Of a stretch of DNA of 64,000 bases, positions 29,158 to 37,152 are shown in pieces. Source of the DNA: Pseudoxanthomonas sp. z9 (GTDB lineage: Bacteria; Pseudomonadota; Gammaproteobacteria; Xanthomonadales; Xanthomonadaceae); contig NZ_VFID01000003.1 in the NCBI RefSeq assembly GCF_006542425.1, positions 124,001 to 188,000 of the forward strand. The letters are read 5' to 3'. The translations under genes were made by a program, and so were the position numbers. The notes beneath the pieces are model-generated. The model saw only the letters and a program-made list of their open reading frames with translations, did not search any database and was not told the origin of the DNA. How positions within the stretch are numbered: the stretch's first letter is position 1; every line of letters begins with the position of its first letter.

Positions 29158-30351
29158 TCACGCCACCGTGGCAGCGATCTCCTCTCGCACCAGCGCACCC
29201 AGCCGCGCCATGCCCTGTTCGATCTTCTCGGCCGACACGGTCACGAACGACAGGCGCAGGGTATTGGATTGCGGATCCACCGCGAAGAACGGCGCGCCCG
29301 GCACGAACGCGACGTTGTGTTCAATCGCCCGTGCGAGCAGCGCGCCGGCATCGACGCCTTCCGGCAGCGTGACCCAGATGAACATCCCGCCGGCCGGGCG
29401 GTTCCATTTCGCCTCCGCCGGAAAGTGGCGCTGCAACGCGGACAGCATCAGCTCGCACTGTTCGCCGTAGAGTTTGCGGATCTCGGGAATGTGGCGATCC
29501 AGGAAGCCGCCCTGCACCGCCTCGAACACGATCCGCTGCGAGAACGAGGGCGTGTGCAGATCCGCCGCCTGCTTGGCCTGCACCAGCTTGGCGTGCAGCG
29601 GCTCGGGCGCGATCAGATAGCCCAGTCGCAGGCCGGGCGCCAGCACCTTGGAGAACGACCCCATGTAGACCACGTTGCCCGGATCCATCGACAGCAGGCT
29701 GGGCAACTGCTCGCCGTGGTAACTCAGTTCGCCATAAGGATCATCCTCGACCACCAGCACGCCGGCGGCGCGGGCGCGGGCAATCAGCGCGCGGCGGCGT
29801 TCCAGCGGCAGACGCCGGCCGGTCGGATTCTGGAAGTTCGGCAGGCAGTACATGAAGCGGCCGCCGCGCAGCTGCGCCTCGTCCAGCGCATCCACCACGA
29901 TGCCCTCGTCGTCGCTGCGCATCGGCGAGAACGCCGGCTGGAACAGCGAGAACGCCTGCAGCGCGCCGAGGTAGCTGGGGGTTTCCACCAGCACCTTGCT
30001 GCCCTCGTCGATCAGCACCTTGCCCAGCAGATCCAGGCCCTGCTGCGAACCGGTGGTGACCAGCACCTGGCCGGGCCGGACGGTCACGCCGTCGCGGCTG
30101 TGGCGCGCGGCGATCCATTCGCGCAACGGGGTGAAGCCCTCGGTAGGCCCGTACTGCAACGCAGCCTGCGGCGCCTCGGTGAACACCTTGTCGGTGGCCT
30201 CCCGCATGCGCGCGATCGGAAACGTGGCCGGCGATGGCAATCCGCCCGCGAAGGAAATGACTTCCGGACGTTCGGTGACCTTGAGGATTTCGCGGATCGC
30301 CGAACTGGTCAGCGCCTGCGCGCGGCGGGACAGGGTGAAATGGCTGTTCAT
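29158..30351 (-). CDS. PLP-dependent aminotransferase (class I/II, LysN/MocR-type)
   Basis: 397 residues. Fold-type I aminotransferase with the cofactor-binding features of the 2-aminoadipate/aromatic aminotransferase group: GGLPSPATFP near the N-terminus, TTGSQQGLDLLGK, the Asp-Pro-Tyr stretch VEDDPYGELSY, and the Schiff-base Lys in MGSFSKVLAPGLRLGYL. No winged-helix domain is fused. The start at 30351 (MNSHFTLSRRAQAL) lies 67 nt after tyrA. Its place directly downstream of a prephenate dehydrogenase suggests the final transamination of tyrosine synthesis, but the substrate is not shown by the sequence. Confidence 0.9.
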   Translation of the reverse strand: MNSHFTLSRRAQALTSSAIREILKVTERPEVISFAGGLPSPATFPIARMREATDKVFTEAPQAALQYGPTEGFTPLREWIAARHSRDGVTVRPGQVLVTTGSQQGLDLLGKVLIDEGSKVLVETPSYLGALQAFSLFQPAFSPMRSDDEGIVVDALDEAQLRGGRFMYCLPNFQNPTGRRLPLERRRALIARARAAGVLVVEDDPYGELSYHGEQLPSLLSMDPGNVVYMGSFSKVLAPGLRLGYLIAPEPLHAKLVQAKQAADLHTPSFSQRIVFEAVQGGFLDRHIPEIRKLYGEQCELMLSALQRHFPAEAKWNRPAGGMFIWVTLPEGVDAGALLARAIEHNVAFVPGAPFFAVDPQSNTLRLSFVTVSAEKIEQGMARLGALVREEIAATVA

Positions 30352-30418
30352 CGACGCAGTGTAACGGGGATACCGGCCCGAGCCGTTTCGCACTGCGCCA
30401 ATACGCCGCCGTACCGCG

Positions 30419-31534
30419 TCAGCGACCGGCGGCCAGCACCGTTCCGATGCCGCTGGCGTCGATGTCCGCCGCCGCGCGGCGCAGACCGTCCGCGTCCACG
30501 TCCGCATCGAAGCCGATCCGGAAATGCACCTCGCCCTCCGGCGTGCGCGAGGAGTGGATCGACGACAGGCTGACACCGTGCCGTTCGAACACGTGCAGCA
30601 GCGCCCGCAGCGAACCGGGACGATCCTCCGGCAGGTGCACACTCATCGCCTGCACGCCGGCCAGGTCGGCCAGCAGGTAGCCCAACCGCTCGTAGCTGTA
30701 GTTGCCGTCGGCCAGCGCCTGCGCGCCCAATGCATCGCGATTGCCGGACAGGAACTCGGCGCGGAAGGCCGCCCGCGCCGCATCGCCGCCCTCGCCCACC
30801 AACGCCGCCATCCGCCCGATCTGGGCATGCAGTGCGGTCAGGATTTCATGGGCATGGGGATTGCCGAACTGGATGTCTTCGTAGATGGCCGGATTCAACG
30901 ACAGGATGCGCGCCAGGATCGCCGCGTCCATCTCGAAGGAGGCCGAGCGGAACGGCAGCAGCTCGGCCAATGCACCCACCTGAGCCTCCTGCCCGCGCAA
31001 AACGCCGGCTTGGGCCAGATGGGTGGCGTGCACCATCGCCTGGACCAGCGCCATGATCCGATCATGCTGCTCGGGCTCGGCGTGGACGTACTCGCCTTCC
31101 AGCGTGCGCAGCAGCGCGTCCAGCCAGGGACGCCAGGTCTCCAGCCGCGCCTCGCAGACCACCGTCACCCGGCCCTTCAGGGTCGGCGCCTTGGGCGGCG
31201 CGGTCATCGGATGCAGGCCGACTACCTCGGCGCGCGAATGCAGCATCGCGGTGATCGGCGCGGTCTTGATCGAAGTGACATCCAGCCACAGCTTGCCGGC
31301 TTCCGAGCCGGCGGCCAGATCCGTGTAATGCCCGATGATGGCGGTGGTATGCCGGATCGGCGCGGAGAAAATCAGCACGTCCGCGCGCCGCGCCAGTTCA
31401 ATCTCCGGCAGCGAATCGGGATCCGCCGGATCGTGCCCGATCACCGCCAGCCCCATGCGGGTCTCGAAGAAGCGGCGCAGCCAGCGCCCGTAGGCGCCGG
31501 CGCTGCCGACGATGCCGATCAGGGGTGGGGACAC
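30419..31534 (-). CDS. tyrA: Prephenate dehydrogenase with C-terminal ACT domain
   Basis: 371 residues. Converts prephenate to 4-hydroxyphenylpyruvate in tyrosine synthesis. The N-terminal Rossmann region (LIGIVGSAGAYGRWLRRFFE) and the substrate-binding LWLDVTSIKTAPITAML and HPMTAPPKAPT are visible. The C-terminal part has an ACT-like domain (VHLPEDRPGSLRALLHVFER), a likely feedback site. Starts with GTG at 31534. Its ribosome-binding site AAGGAG (31549-31544, 9 nt from the start) sits in the 3' arm of the terminator hairpin after dnaJ. Confidence 0.92.
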   Translation of the reverse strand: MSPPLIGIVGSAGAYGRWLRRFFETRMGLAVIGHDPADPDSLPEIELARRADVLIFSAPIRHTTAIIGHYTDLAAGSEAGKLWLDVTSIKTAPITAMLHSRAEVVGLHPMTAPPKAPTLKGRVTVVCEARLETWRPWLDALLRTLEGEYVHAEPEQHDRIMALVQAMVHATHLAQAGVLRGQEAQVGALAELLPFRSASFEMDAAILARILSLNPAIYEDIQFGNPHAHEILTALHAQIGRMAALVGEGGDAARAAFRAEFLSGNRDALGAQALADGNYSYERLGYLLADLAGVQAMSVHLPEDRPGSLRALLHVFERHGVSLSSIHSSRTPEGEVHFRIGFDADVDADGLRRAAADIDASGIGTVLAAGR

Positions 31535-31535
31535 G

Positions 31536-31559
31536 AAAAAGGGCTCCTTGGAGGAGCCC
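31536..31559 (-). terminator. Terminator after dnaJ that also contains the tyrA ribosome-binding site
   Basis: On the minus strand GGGCTCC, a 5-nt loop and GGAGCCC are followed by TTTTT (31540-31536), a clear rho-independent form. It lies 29 nt after the dnaJ stop and ends 1 nt before the tyrA start codon. The 3' arm includes AAGGAG, so folding would both stop transcription and hide the tyrA ribosome-binding site. Confidence 0.85.
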
Positions 31560-31587
31560 TCATTCTAGGTCAGACCGACACGACGGT

Positions 31588-32703
31588 TCAGGACGTCATG
31601 CGATCCCAGAAGCCTTTCACGCCGTCCAGGAAGGTCGCCGACTTGGGCGAGTGCTTGCGCGCCTCCTCGCCGACGAAGGTCGCCTCGAATTTCTCCAGCA
31701 ATTCGCGCTGCTCGTTGGTCAGGTTGACCGGGGTTTCCACCACCACCCGGCAATACAGATCGCCTTCGCTGCGGCTGCGCACCGACTTCACGCCCTTGCC
31801 GCGCAGGCGGAACAGCTTGCCGGTCTGGGTTTCGGCGGGAATGCGGATCTCCGCCTCGCCGTTGAGGGTGGGCACGCGCACGGTATCGCCCAGCGCCGCC
31901 TGGGAAATCCGGATCGGCACCTCGCAATGCAGATCGTCGCCGTCGCGCTGGAAGATCTCGTGCTCGCGCACGCGCACTTCCACGTACAGATCGCCCGGCG
32001 GCGTGCCGGGCGGACCGGCCTCGCCCTCGCCGGTCAGGCGGATGCGATCGCCGCTGTCCACGCCGGCCGGAATCTTGACCGACAGGACCTTCTCTTCCTC
32101 CACGCGCCCCGCGCCATGGCAGGTCTTGCACGGATTCTTGATGGTCTGGCCACGCCCACCGCAGGCCGGGCAGCTCTGCTGCATGGCGAAGATGCCACGC
32201 TGCATGCGCACGTTGCCGCGGCCGCCGCAGGTGGCGCAGGTCTCGACCTGGCCGTCTTCCGAACCCGAACCATGGCAAGGCTCGCAGGCCACCAGGGTGG
32301 GAATCTCGATGCGCTTCTCGATGCCGGCCACGGCCTCCTCGAGATCCAGCTCCATCACGTAGCCGATGTCGGCGCCGCGACGGGCGGCGCGCGCGCCACC
32401 GCCGCCAAAGATGTTGCCGAAGATGTCGCCGAAGATGTCGCCCATGTCCGGCCCGCCGGCGCCACCACCGCCCATGCCGTGCTCGAAGGCGGCATGGCCG
32501 TGGGCGTCGTAGGCGCGGCGCTTGGCGCCGTCCGACAACACCTCGTAAGCCTCCTTGCACTCCTTGAACGACGCCTCGGCGGCCTTGTCGCCGGGATTGC
32601 GGTCCGGATGGAACTTCATCGCGCAACGGCGATAAGCCTTCTTCAGCTCGTCATCGCTGGCGGTGCGGGCCACGCCCAGGACTTCGTAGTAATCGCGTTT
32701 CAT
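31588..32703 (-). CDS. dnaJ: Chaperone DnaJ
   Basis: 371 residues. Type I J-protein: J-domain at the N-terminus with HPDRNPGD (the HPD motif), then a Gly-rich stretch ([20 protein letters not shown]), four zinc-binding CxxCxGxG repeats ([32 protein letters not shown]), and the C-terminal substrate-binding domain. Stimulates DnaK ATPase and delivers substrates. It is the last gene of hrcA-grpE-dnaK-dnaJ and is followed by a terminator at 31536-31559. The 141-nt gap to dnaK holds a long inverted repeat. Confidence 0.98.
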   Translation of the reverse strand: MKRDYYEVLGVARTASDDELKKAYRRCAMKFHPDRNPGDKAAEASFKECKEAYEVLSDGAKRRAYDAHGHAAFEHGMGGGGAGGPDMGDIFGDIFGNIFGGGGARAARRGADIGYVMELDLEEAVAGIEKRIEIPTLVACEPCHGSGSEDGQVETCATCGGRGNVRMQRGIFAMQQSCPACGGRGQTIKNPCKTCHGAGRVEEEKVLSVKIPAGVDSGDRIRLTGEGEAGPPGTPPGDLYVEVRVREHEIFQRDGDDLHCEVPIRISQAALGDTVRVPTLNGEAEIRIPAETQTGKLFRLRGKGVKSVRSRSEGDLYCRVVVETPVNLTNEQRELLEKFEATFVGEEARKHSPKSATFLDGVKGFWDRMTS

Positions 32704-32710
32704 TGGGCGT

Positions 32711-32841
32711 GAATCGGGAATGGGGAATCGGGAATCGTCATGCAGGAGATCTCGCCATCGGATATGAGAACGGGGAACCGGGTATCACGGAAGCGTGGCT
32801 GGAGCCGCTTTTTCCGATTCCCGATTCCCCATTCACCATTC
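32711..32841. repeat. Inverted repeat in the dnaK-dnaJ spacer
   Basis: Arm 32711-32737 (built of GGGAATCGGGAATCG-type units) pairs with 32815-32841. Twenty bases are perfectly complementary, and the loop is about 77 nt. The right arm ends 4 nt from the dnaK stop. Such AT-rich-unit repeats are common intergenic elements in xanthomonads. It would form a strong stem between the dnaK and dnaJ coding regions of the mRNA. Confidence 0.8.
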
Positions 32842-32844
32842 CCG

Positions 32845-34767
32845 TTACTTCTTGTCGTCCTTGACCTCGGTGAACTCGGCGTCGACCACGTCGTCGCCGG
32901 CGGGCTGCGCGCCCGGGGCGGCGCCGGCGTCGGCACCCGGCTGCTGGCCGGAAGCGGCGGCCGCGTACAGCGACTGGCCGGCTTCTTCCAGCGCCTTGGA
33001 CTTGGCCTCGATCTGGGCCTTGTCGTCGCTCTTCATCGCCGTTTCCAACTCGGCGATGGCGCCCTCGACCCGGCCGATCACGTCGCCCGGCACCTTGCTG
33101 CCATGCTCGGTGATGGCGGTACGGGTGGCGTGCAGCAGGCCGTCGGCGTGGTTGCGCGCCTGCACCAGCTCGTGGAACTTCTTGTCCTCGTCGCGATGGG
33201 CCTCGGCGTCAGCGACCATGCGCTGGATCTCTTCCTCGGACAGGCCCGACCCGGCCTTGATCTCGACCTTCTGTTCCTTGTTGGTCTTCTTGTCCTTGGC
33301 CGAGACATGCAGGATGCCGTTGGCGTCGATGTCGAAGGACACCTCGATCTGCGGCAGGCCGCGCGGCGAGGGATCGATGCCGGCCAGATCGAAACGGGCC
33401 AGCGACTTGTTGAAACGGGCCTGTTCGCGCTCGCCCTGCAGCACGTGCACGGTCACCGCGGACTGGTTGTCCTCGGCCGTGGAGAAGGTCTGCGAGGCCT
33501 TGGTCGGGATGGTGGTGTTCTTCTCGATGATCTTGGTGAACACGCCGCCCAAGGTCTCGATGCCCAGGCTCAGCGGGGTCACGTCCAGCAGCAGCACGTC
33601 CTTGACGTCGCCGGCCAGCACGCCACCCTGGATCGCGGCGCCCAGCGCCACGGCCTCGTCGGGGTTGACGTCCTTGCGCGGTTCCTTGCCGAAGAACTCG
33701 GCCACCGCCTGCTGCACCTTCGGCATGCGGGTCTGGCCGCCGACCAGGATCACTTCGCTGATCTCGCTGGCGCGCAGGCCGGCGTCGTTCAGCGCGATGC
33801 GGCACGGCTCGATGCTCTTCTTGATCAGGTCTTCCACCAGCGCTTCCAGCTTGGCGCGGGTCAGCTTGATGTTCAGGTGCTTCGGACCGGACGCGTCGGC
33901 GGTGATGTACGGCAGGTTGACTTCGGTCTGCTGCGAGCTGGAGAGCTCGATCTTGGCGCGCTCGGCGGCGTCCTTCAGGCGCTGCAGGGCCAGCGGATCC
34001 TTGCGCAGGTCGATGCCCTGGTCCTTCTGGAACTCTTCCACCAGGTAGTCGATGACGCGCTTGTCGAAGTCTTCGCCGCCCAGGAAGGTGTCACCGTTGG
34101 TGGCCAGCACCTCGAACTGCTTCTCGCCATCGACGTTGGCGATCTCGATGATCGACACGTCGAAGGTGCCGCCGCCCAGGTCGTACACGGCGATCTTGCG
34201 ATCGGTGCCGTCGGCCTTGTCCAGGCCATAGGCCAGCGCCGCCGCGGTCGGCTCGTTGATGATGCGCTTGACGTCCAGGCCGGCGATCTTGCCGGCGTCC
34301 TTGGTCGCCTGGCGCTGGCTGTCGTTGAAGTAGGCCGGCACGGTGATGACCGCTTCGGTGACCGTCTCGCCCAGGAAGGCTTCGGCGGTCTTCTTCATCT
34401 TCTCCAGGATGCGCGCGGAGATTTCCTGCGCGGACAGCTTCTTGCCGTCGGCGGTCGCCACCCAGGCGTCGCCGTTGTCATGCTGCACGATGGAGTACGG
34501 CACCAGGCCGATGTCCTTCTGCACTTCGGCGTCGGTGAACTTGCGGCCGATCAGGCGCTTCACCGCGAAGAAGGTGTTCTTGGGGTTGGTGACGGCCTGG
34601 CGCTTGGCCGAGGCGCCCACCAGGACTTCGCCGTCCTTGGTGTAGGCGACGATGGAGGGGGTGGTGCGGTCGCCTTCGGAATTCTCGATGACGCGCGCCT
34701 TGCCGCCTTCCATGATCGCCACGCACGAATTGGTCGTGCCCAGGTCGATGCCGATGATCTTGCCCAT
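32845..34767 (-). CDS. dnaK: Chaperone DnaK (Hsp70)
   Basis: 640 residues. N-terminal nucleotide-binding domain with [33 protein letters not shown] and the [10 protein letters not shown] phosphate-2/adenosine motif; substrate-binding domain after about residue 390 with the linker [16 protein letters not shown]-terminal helical lid and the tail [10 protein letters not shown] with the EEVD-like bacterial ending. Refolds and holds proteins with DnaJ and GrpE. The 109-nt spacer to grpE holds a strong heat-shock sigma factor promoter, so dnaK has its own heat-induced start in addition to operon transcription from hrcA. Confidence 0.99.
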   Translation of the reverse strand: MGKIIGIDLGTTNSCVAIMEGGKARVIENSEGDRTTPSIVAYTKDGEVLVGASAKRQAVTNPKNTFFAVKRLIGRKFTDAEVQKDIGLVPYSIVQHDNGDAWVATADGKKLSAQEISARILEKMKKTAEAFLGETVTEAVITVPAYFNDSQRQATKDAGKIAGLDVKRIINEPTAAALAYGLDKADGTDRKIAVYDLGGGTFDVSIIEIANVDGEKQFEVLATNGDTFLGGEDFDKRVIDYLVEEFQKDQGIDLRKDPLALQRLKDAAERAKIELSSSQQTEVNLPYITADASGPKHLNIKLTRAKLEALVEDLIKKSIEPCRIALNDAGLRASEISEVILVGGQTRMPKVQQAVAEFFGKEPRKDVNPDEAVALGAAIQGGVLAGDVKDVLLLDVTPLSLGIETLGGVFTKIIEKNTTIPTKASQTFSTAEDNQSAVTVHVLQGEREQARFNKSLARFDLAGIDPSPRGLPQIEVSFDIDANGILHVSAKDKKTNKEQKVEIKAGSGLSEEEIQRMVADAEAHRDEDKKFHELVQARNHADGLLHATRTAITEHGSKVPGDVIGRVEGAIAELETAMKSDDKAQIEAKSKALEEAGQSLYAAAASGQQPGADAGAAPGAQPAGDDVVDAEFTEVKDDKK

Positions 34768-34830
34768 TGTCGGGTTCGCTCCCTAAAAAAGTGTCTGTCT
34801 TGGTCCGGCGCTGCGCCGGGGATGGTCTGG

Positions 34831-34858
34831 ATGTGGGGTCCGGCCGGCGCGGTTCAAG
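34831..34858 (-). promoter_or_regulatory. Sigma-32 (RpoH) type promoter of dnaK
   Basis: On the minus strand CTTGAA (34858-34853) is followed after 14 nt by CCCCACAT (34838-34831). This matches the heat-shock consensus CTTGAA-N13-17-CCCCATnT closely. The predicted start is near 34823, about 55 nt before dnaK. A palindromic GC hairpin lies between it and dnaK. No CIRCE element was seen upstream. Confidence 0.8.
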
Positions 34859-34876
34859 CGTCGGCGGCCCGGGCAT

Positions 34877-35395
34877 TCAGTCCTGCCTGGCCACCACCAC
34901 CAGCGCGGGGCGCAGCAGGCGGTCATTGAGCAGGTAGCCCTTCTGGAACACCTGCACCACGCTGCCAGGCGCGGCGTCGGGGACGTCGGCCTGGCTGATG
35001 GCCTGGTGGTGTTCCGGGTTGAACGCGGCGCCGACCGGATCAAGCACGGTCAGGCCATTGTCACCGGCGACCTTCAGCAGCTGCTTGTAGGTCAGCTCCA
35101 GTCCCTCGCGCAGCGGATTGGCCTCGCCGCCGGCCACGGCCAGCCCGGCGTCCAGGCTGTCGAAGACCGGCAGCAGGTCGCCCAGCAGGCGTTCGTTGGC
35201 GAACTTGCGCGCCATCTCGATGTCGCGCGCCACCCGCTTGCGCTGGTTCTCCAGGTCGGCCCGCTCCAGCAGCGAGGCGGCCCGCAGTTGGTCCAGTTCG
35301 TTGCGGAGGGTTTCCAGCTCGGCGATCAGGGGATTGTCGGCTTCTTGTGGTTCGGGCGTCTGGCCCAGTTCGGAATCGTGTTCGTTTTGGCTCAT
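34877..35395 (-). CDS. grpE: Nucleotide exchange factor GrpE
   Basis: 172 residues. Long N-terminal coiled coil ([20 protein letters not shown], then [20 protein letters not shown]) and a C-terminal beta domain with [20 protein letters not shown] and [17 protein letters not shown]. Releases ADP from DnaK. The start at 35395 ([10 protein letters not shown]) is chosen because upstream residues are not GrpE-like. It lies 42 nt after hrcA and 109 nt before dnaK. Confidence 0.97.
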   Translation of the reverse strand: MSQNEHDSELGQTPEPQEADNPLIAELETLRNELDQLRAASLLERADLENQRKRVARDIEMARKFANERLLGDLLPVFDSLDAGLAVAGGEANPLREGLELTYKQLLKVAGDNGLTVLDPVGAAFNPEHHQAISQADVPDAAPGSVVQVFQKGYLLNDRLLRPALVVVARQD

Positions 35396-35437
35396 CTCGG
35401 GTCCCGTCGCGGCGGTTCCTGCCGCATGACAGGCCAC

Positions 35438-36493
35438 TTATTGGGACGGGCTGTCGGGATTCAAGGCTGCCCCCAGCGCATCAGCCGCCGCCTGGACCAC
35501 CGGGATCACCCGGTCGTAGGCCATCCGGGTCGGGCCAATCACCCCCAGCACGCCCAGCACCTGCCCGCCGGCCATGTAGGGAGCGGTGACCACCGAAACA
35601 CTGTCGTGGCGGGCCAGCCCGGTATCCTCGCCAATGAAGATGCGCACCCCCGGCGCACGCAGGGTGCGCTCCAGCAACTGCAGGATCTCGCGCTTGCGGG
35701 CGAAGGTCTCGAACAGGTCGCGCAGGCGTTCCAGGTCGGACAGGTCCTGCACGCTCATCAGCCGGGTCTGCCCGGCCAGCACCACGTCGTCGCCGGGTGG
35801 CGCCAGCGCCTGCTCGGCCAGGTCCACCGCCTGCGCCAGCAACCCTTCCATCTCGCTGCGGGCGTCGCGCAGCTCGCGCAGCAGGATGGCGCGGATGTCG
35901 GCCAGCGGCCGGCCGGCGAAATGGGTGTTCAGGTAGTTGGCGATCCGTTCCAGCTCCGAGCGGTCGTAGACCCGGCGCGGCTCGATGACCCGGTTCTGCA
36001 CGTCGTTGTCGGCGAACACCAGGATCGCCATCACCCGGCGCCCGTCCAGCGGTACGAAGTCGATGTAGCGGAAGGCGAACTGCTCGCGCCGGGGTGCGCT
36101 CACCACCCCGACGAAATGGGTCATCGCCGACAGCAGTTCCGAGGCGTTGCCCAGCAGCGCCTGGGTGCCCGCCCCGGCCGGCAGTTCGGCGCGCAGGCGG
36201 GTGATCTCGCCCTCGCCCAGCGACTTCACCTGGACCAGGCTGTCCACGAACACCCGATAGCCCTGGGCGGTGGGAATCCGTCCGGCGGAGGTATGCGGCG
36301 AGCTCAGCAGGCCCACTTCCTCCAGTTCGGCCAGGATGTTGCGGATGGTGGCCGGGCTCACGTCCAGCCCGGCCGAACGCGCCAGGGTCTGCGAACCGAC
36401 CGGCTCGCCGTCGCGGATGTAGCGGGAGATCAGCGCCCGCAGCAGTTGGCGGGCGCGGGGGTCCAGCGGAGCGTCGGCGGAGGCGGACATCAT
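35438..36493 (-). CDS. hrcA: Heat-inducible transcription repressor HrcA
   Basis: 351 residues. Winged-helix N-terminus (PRARQLLRALISRYIRDGEP, then VSPATIRNILAELEEVGLLS) and the HrcA core with LAELEEVG, TAQGYRVFVDSL and a GAF-like dimerisation domain (VLGVLGVIGPTRM near the end). HrcA represses chaperone operons through CIRCE. No CIRCE sequence was found upstream of hrcA or dnaK in this window, so its targets are probably elsewhere (for example groESL). A double ATG is present at 36493/36490. No strong ribosome-binding site is seen. Confidence 0.96.
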   Translation of the reverse strand: MMSASADAPLDPRARQLLRALISRYIRDGEPVGSQTLARSAGLDVSPATIRNILAELEEVGLLSSPHTSAGRIPTAQGYRVFVDSLVQVKSLGEGEITRLRAELPAGAGTQALLGNASELLSAMTHFVGVVSAPRREQFAFRYIDFVPLDGRRVMAILVFADNDVQNRVIEPRRVYDRSELERIANYLNTHFAGRPLADIRAILLRELRDARSEMEGLLAQAVDLAEQALAPPGDDVVLAGQTRLMSVQDLSDLERLRDLFETFARKREILQLLERTLRAPGVRIFIGEDTGLARHDSVSVVTAPYMAGGQVLGVLGVIGPTRMAYDRVIPVVQAAADALGAALNPDSPSQ

Positions 36494-36611
36494 CGACGAA
36501 TAGATAGCCGCATCGCCCGGCGACCGCAAGCATTGAAGTGACTTCCGGCCCCTTGGCGGGGGCCGGCCGGTGCGCGTCAATGGCTTTCCCGCACGGACCG
36601 ATCCCGCCGCC

Positions 36612-37070
36612 ATGGCCTACCTGCTGTTCAAGTTGCTGCATGTCGTCGCCGTGGTGCTGTTCCTGGGCAACGTCACCACCGGCGTGTTCTGGGTGCGCCA
36701 CGCCGCCCGTCACCGTTCCCCGCCGCACCTGGCCGAGGCGATGGCCGGGGTCATCCGCAGCGATCGGGTGTTCACCGTGCCGGCGGTGCTGGCGATCATC
36801 GCCAGCGGCGGCCTGGCCGCCTGGCTGGGCGGTTGGCCACTGCTGCGCACCGGCTGGCTCGGCCTGGGCATCGGCCTGTTCGTGCTGTCCGGACTGGTGT
36901 TCGCCGCGCTGGCGCCGCTGCAGCATCGCCTGCAGGTGCTGGCCGCGCGCGCCGATACCCGCTGGGAGGATTGCCAGCCGCTGCTGCACCGCTGGAACCG
37001 CATCGGCCTCGCCAGCCTGCTGCCGGCCTGGCTGGCACTGGCGGCGATGGTGCTGAAGCTGCCCGCGTAG
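36612..37070 (+). CDS. DUF2269 family membrane protein
   Basis: 152 residues with about four membrane segments, beginning LFKLLHVVAVVLFLGNVTTG and including VFTVPAVLAIIASGGLAAWL and GLGIGLFVLSGLVFAALAPL. The length and layout match DUF2269, whose role is unknown. The start ATG 36612 is chosen over an upstream codon because the hydrophobic segment begins there. It is divergent from hrcA (118-bp gap) and lies in the same direction as recN. Confidence 0.75.
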   Translation: MAYLLFKLLHVVAVVLFLGNVTTGVFWVRHAARHRSPPHLAEAMAGVIRSDRVFTVPAVLAIIASGGLAAWLGGWPLLRTGWLGLGIGLFVLSGLVFAALAPLQHRLQVLAARADTRWEDCQPLLHRWNRIGLASLLPAWLALAAMVLKLPA

Positions 37071-37140
37071 TCCGTCGCGGTTCCTGCGACGGCGCGCCCC
37101 GATGCTGGCGACGCGTGCCGTGCGCGTCATGGCTGGCCCT

Positions 37141-37146
37141 TACAAT
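37141..37146 (+). promoter_or_regulatory. -10 element of recN, leaderless arrangement
   Basis: TACAAT (5/6 to consensus) ends 6 nt before the recN ATG, so the transcript would start at or next to the start codon. No ribosome-binding site precedes the ATG, which fits. The -35 region is poor. No LexA-type palindrome is evident here. Confidence 0.4.
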
Positions 37147-37152
37147 ACGACC

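Noticed and set aside
35340-36620. CIRCE element upstream of hrcA or grpE
   Set aside because: No TTAGCACTC-N9-GAGTGCTAA or close variant was seen; the visible heat-shock signal is the RpoH-type promoter before dnaK.
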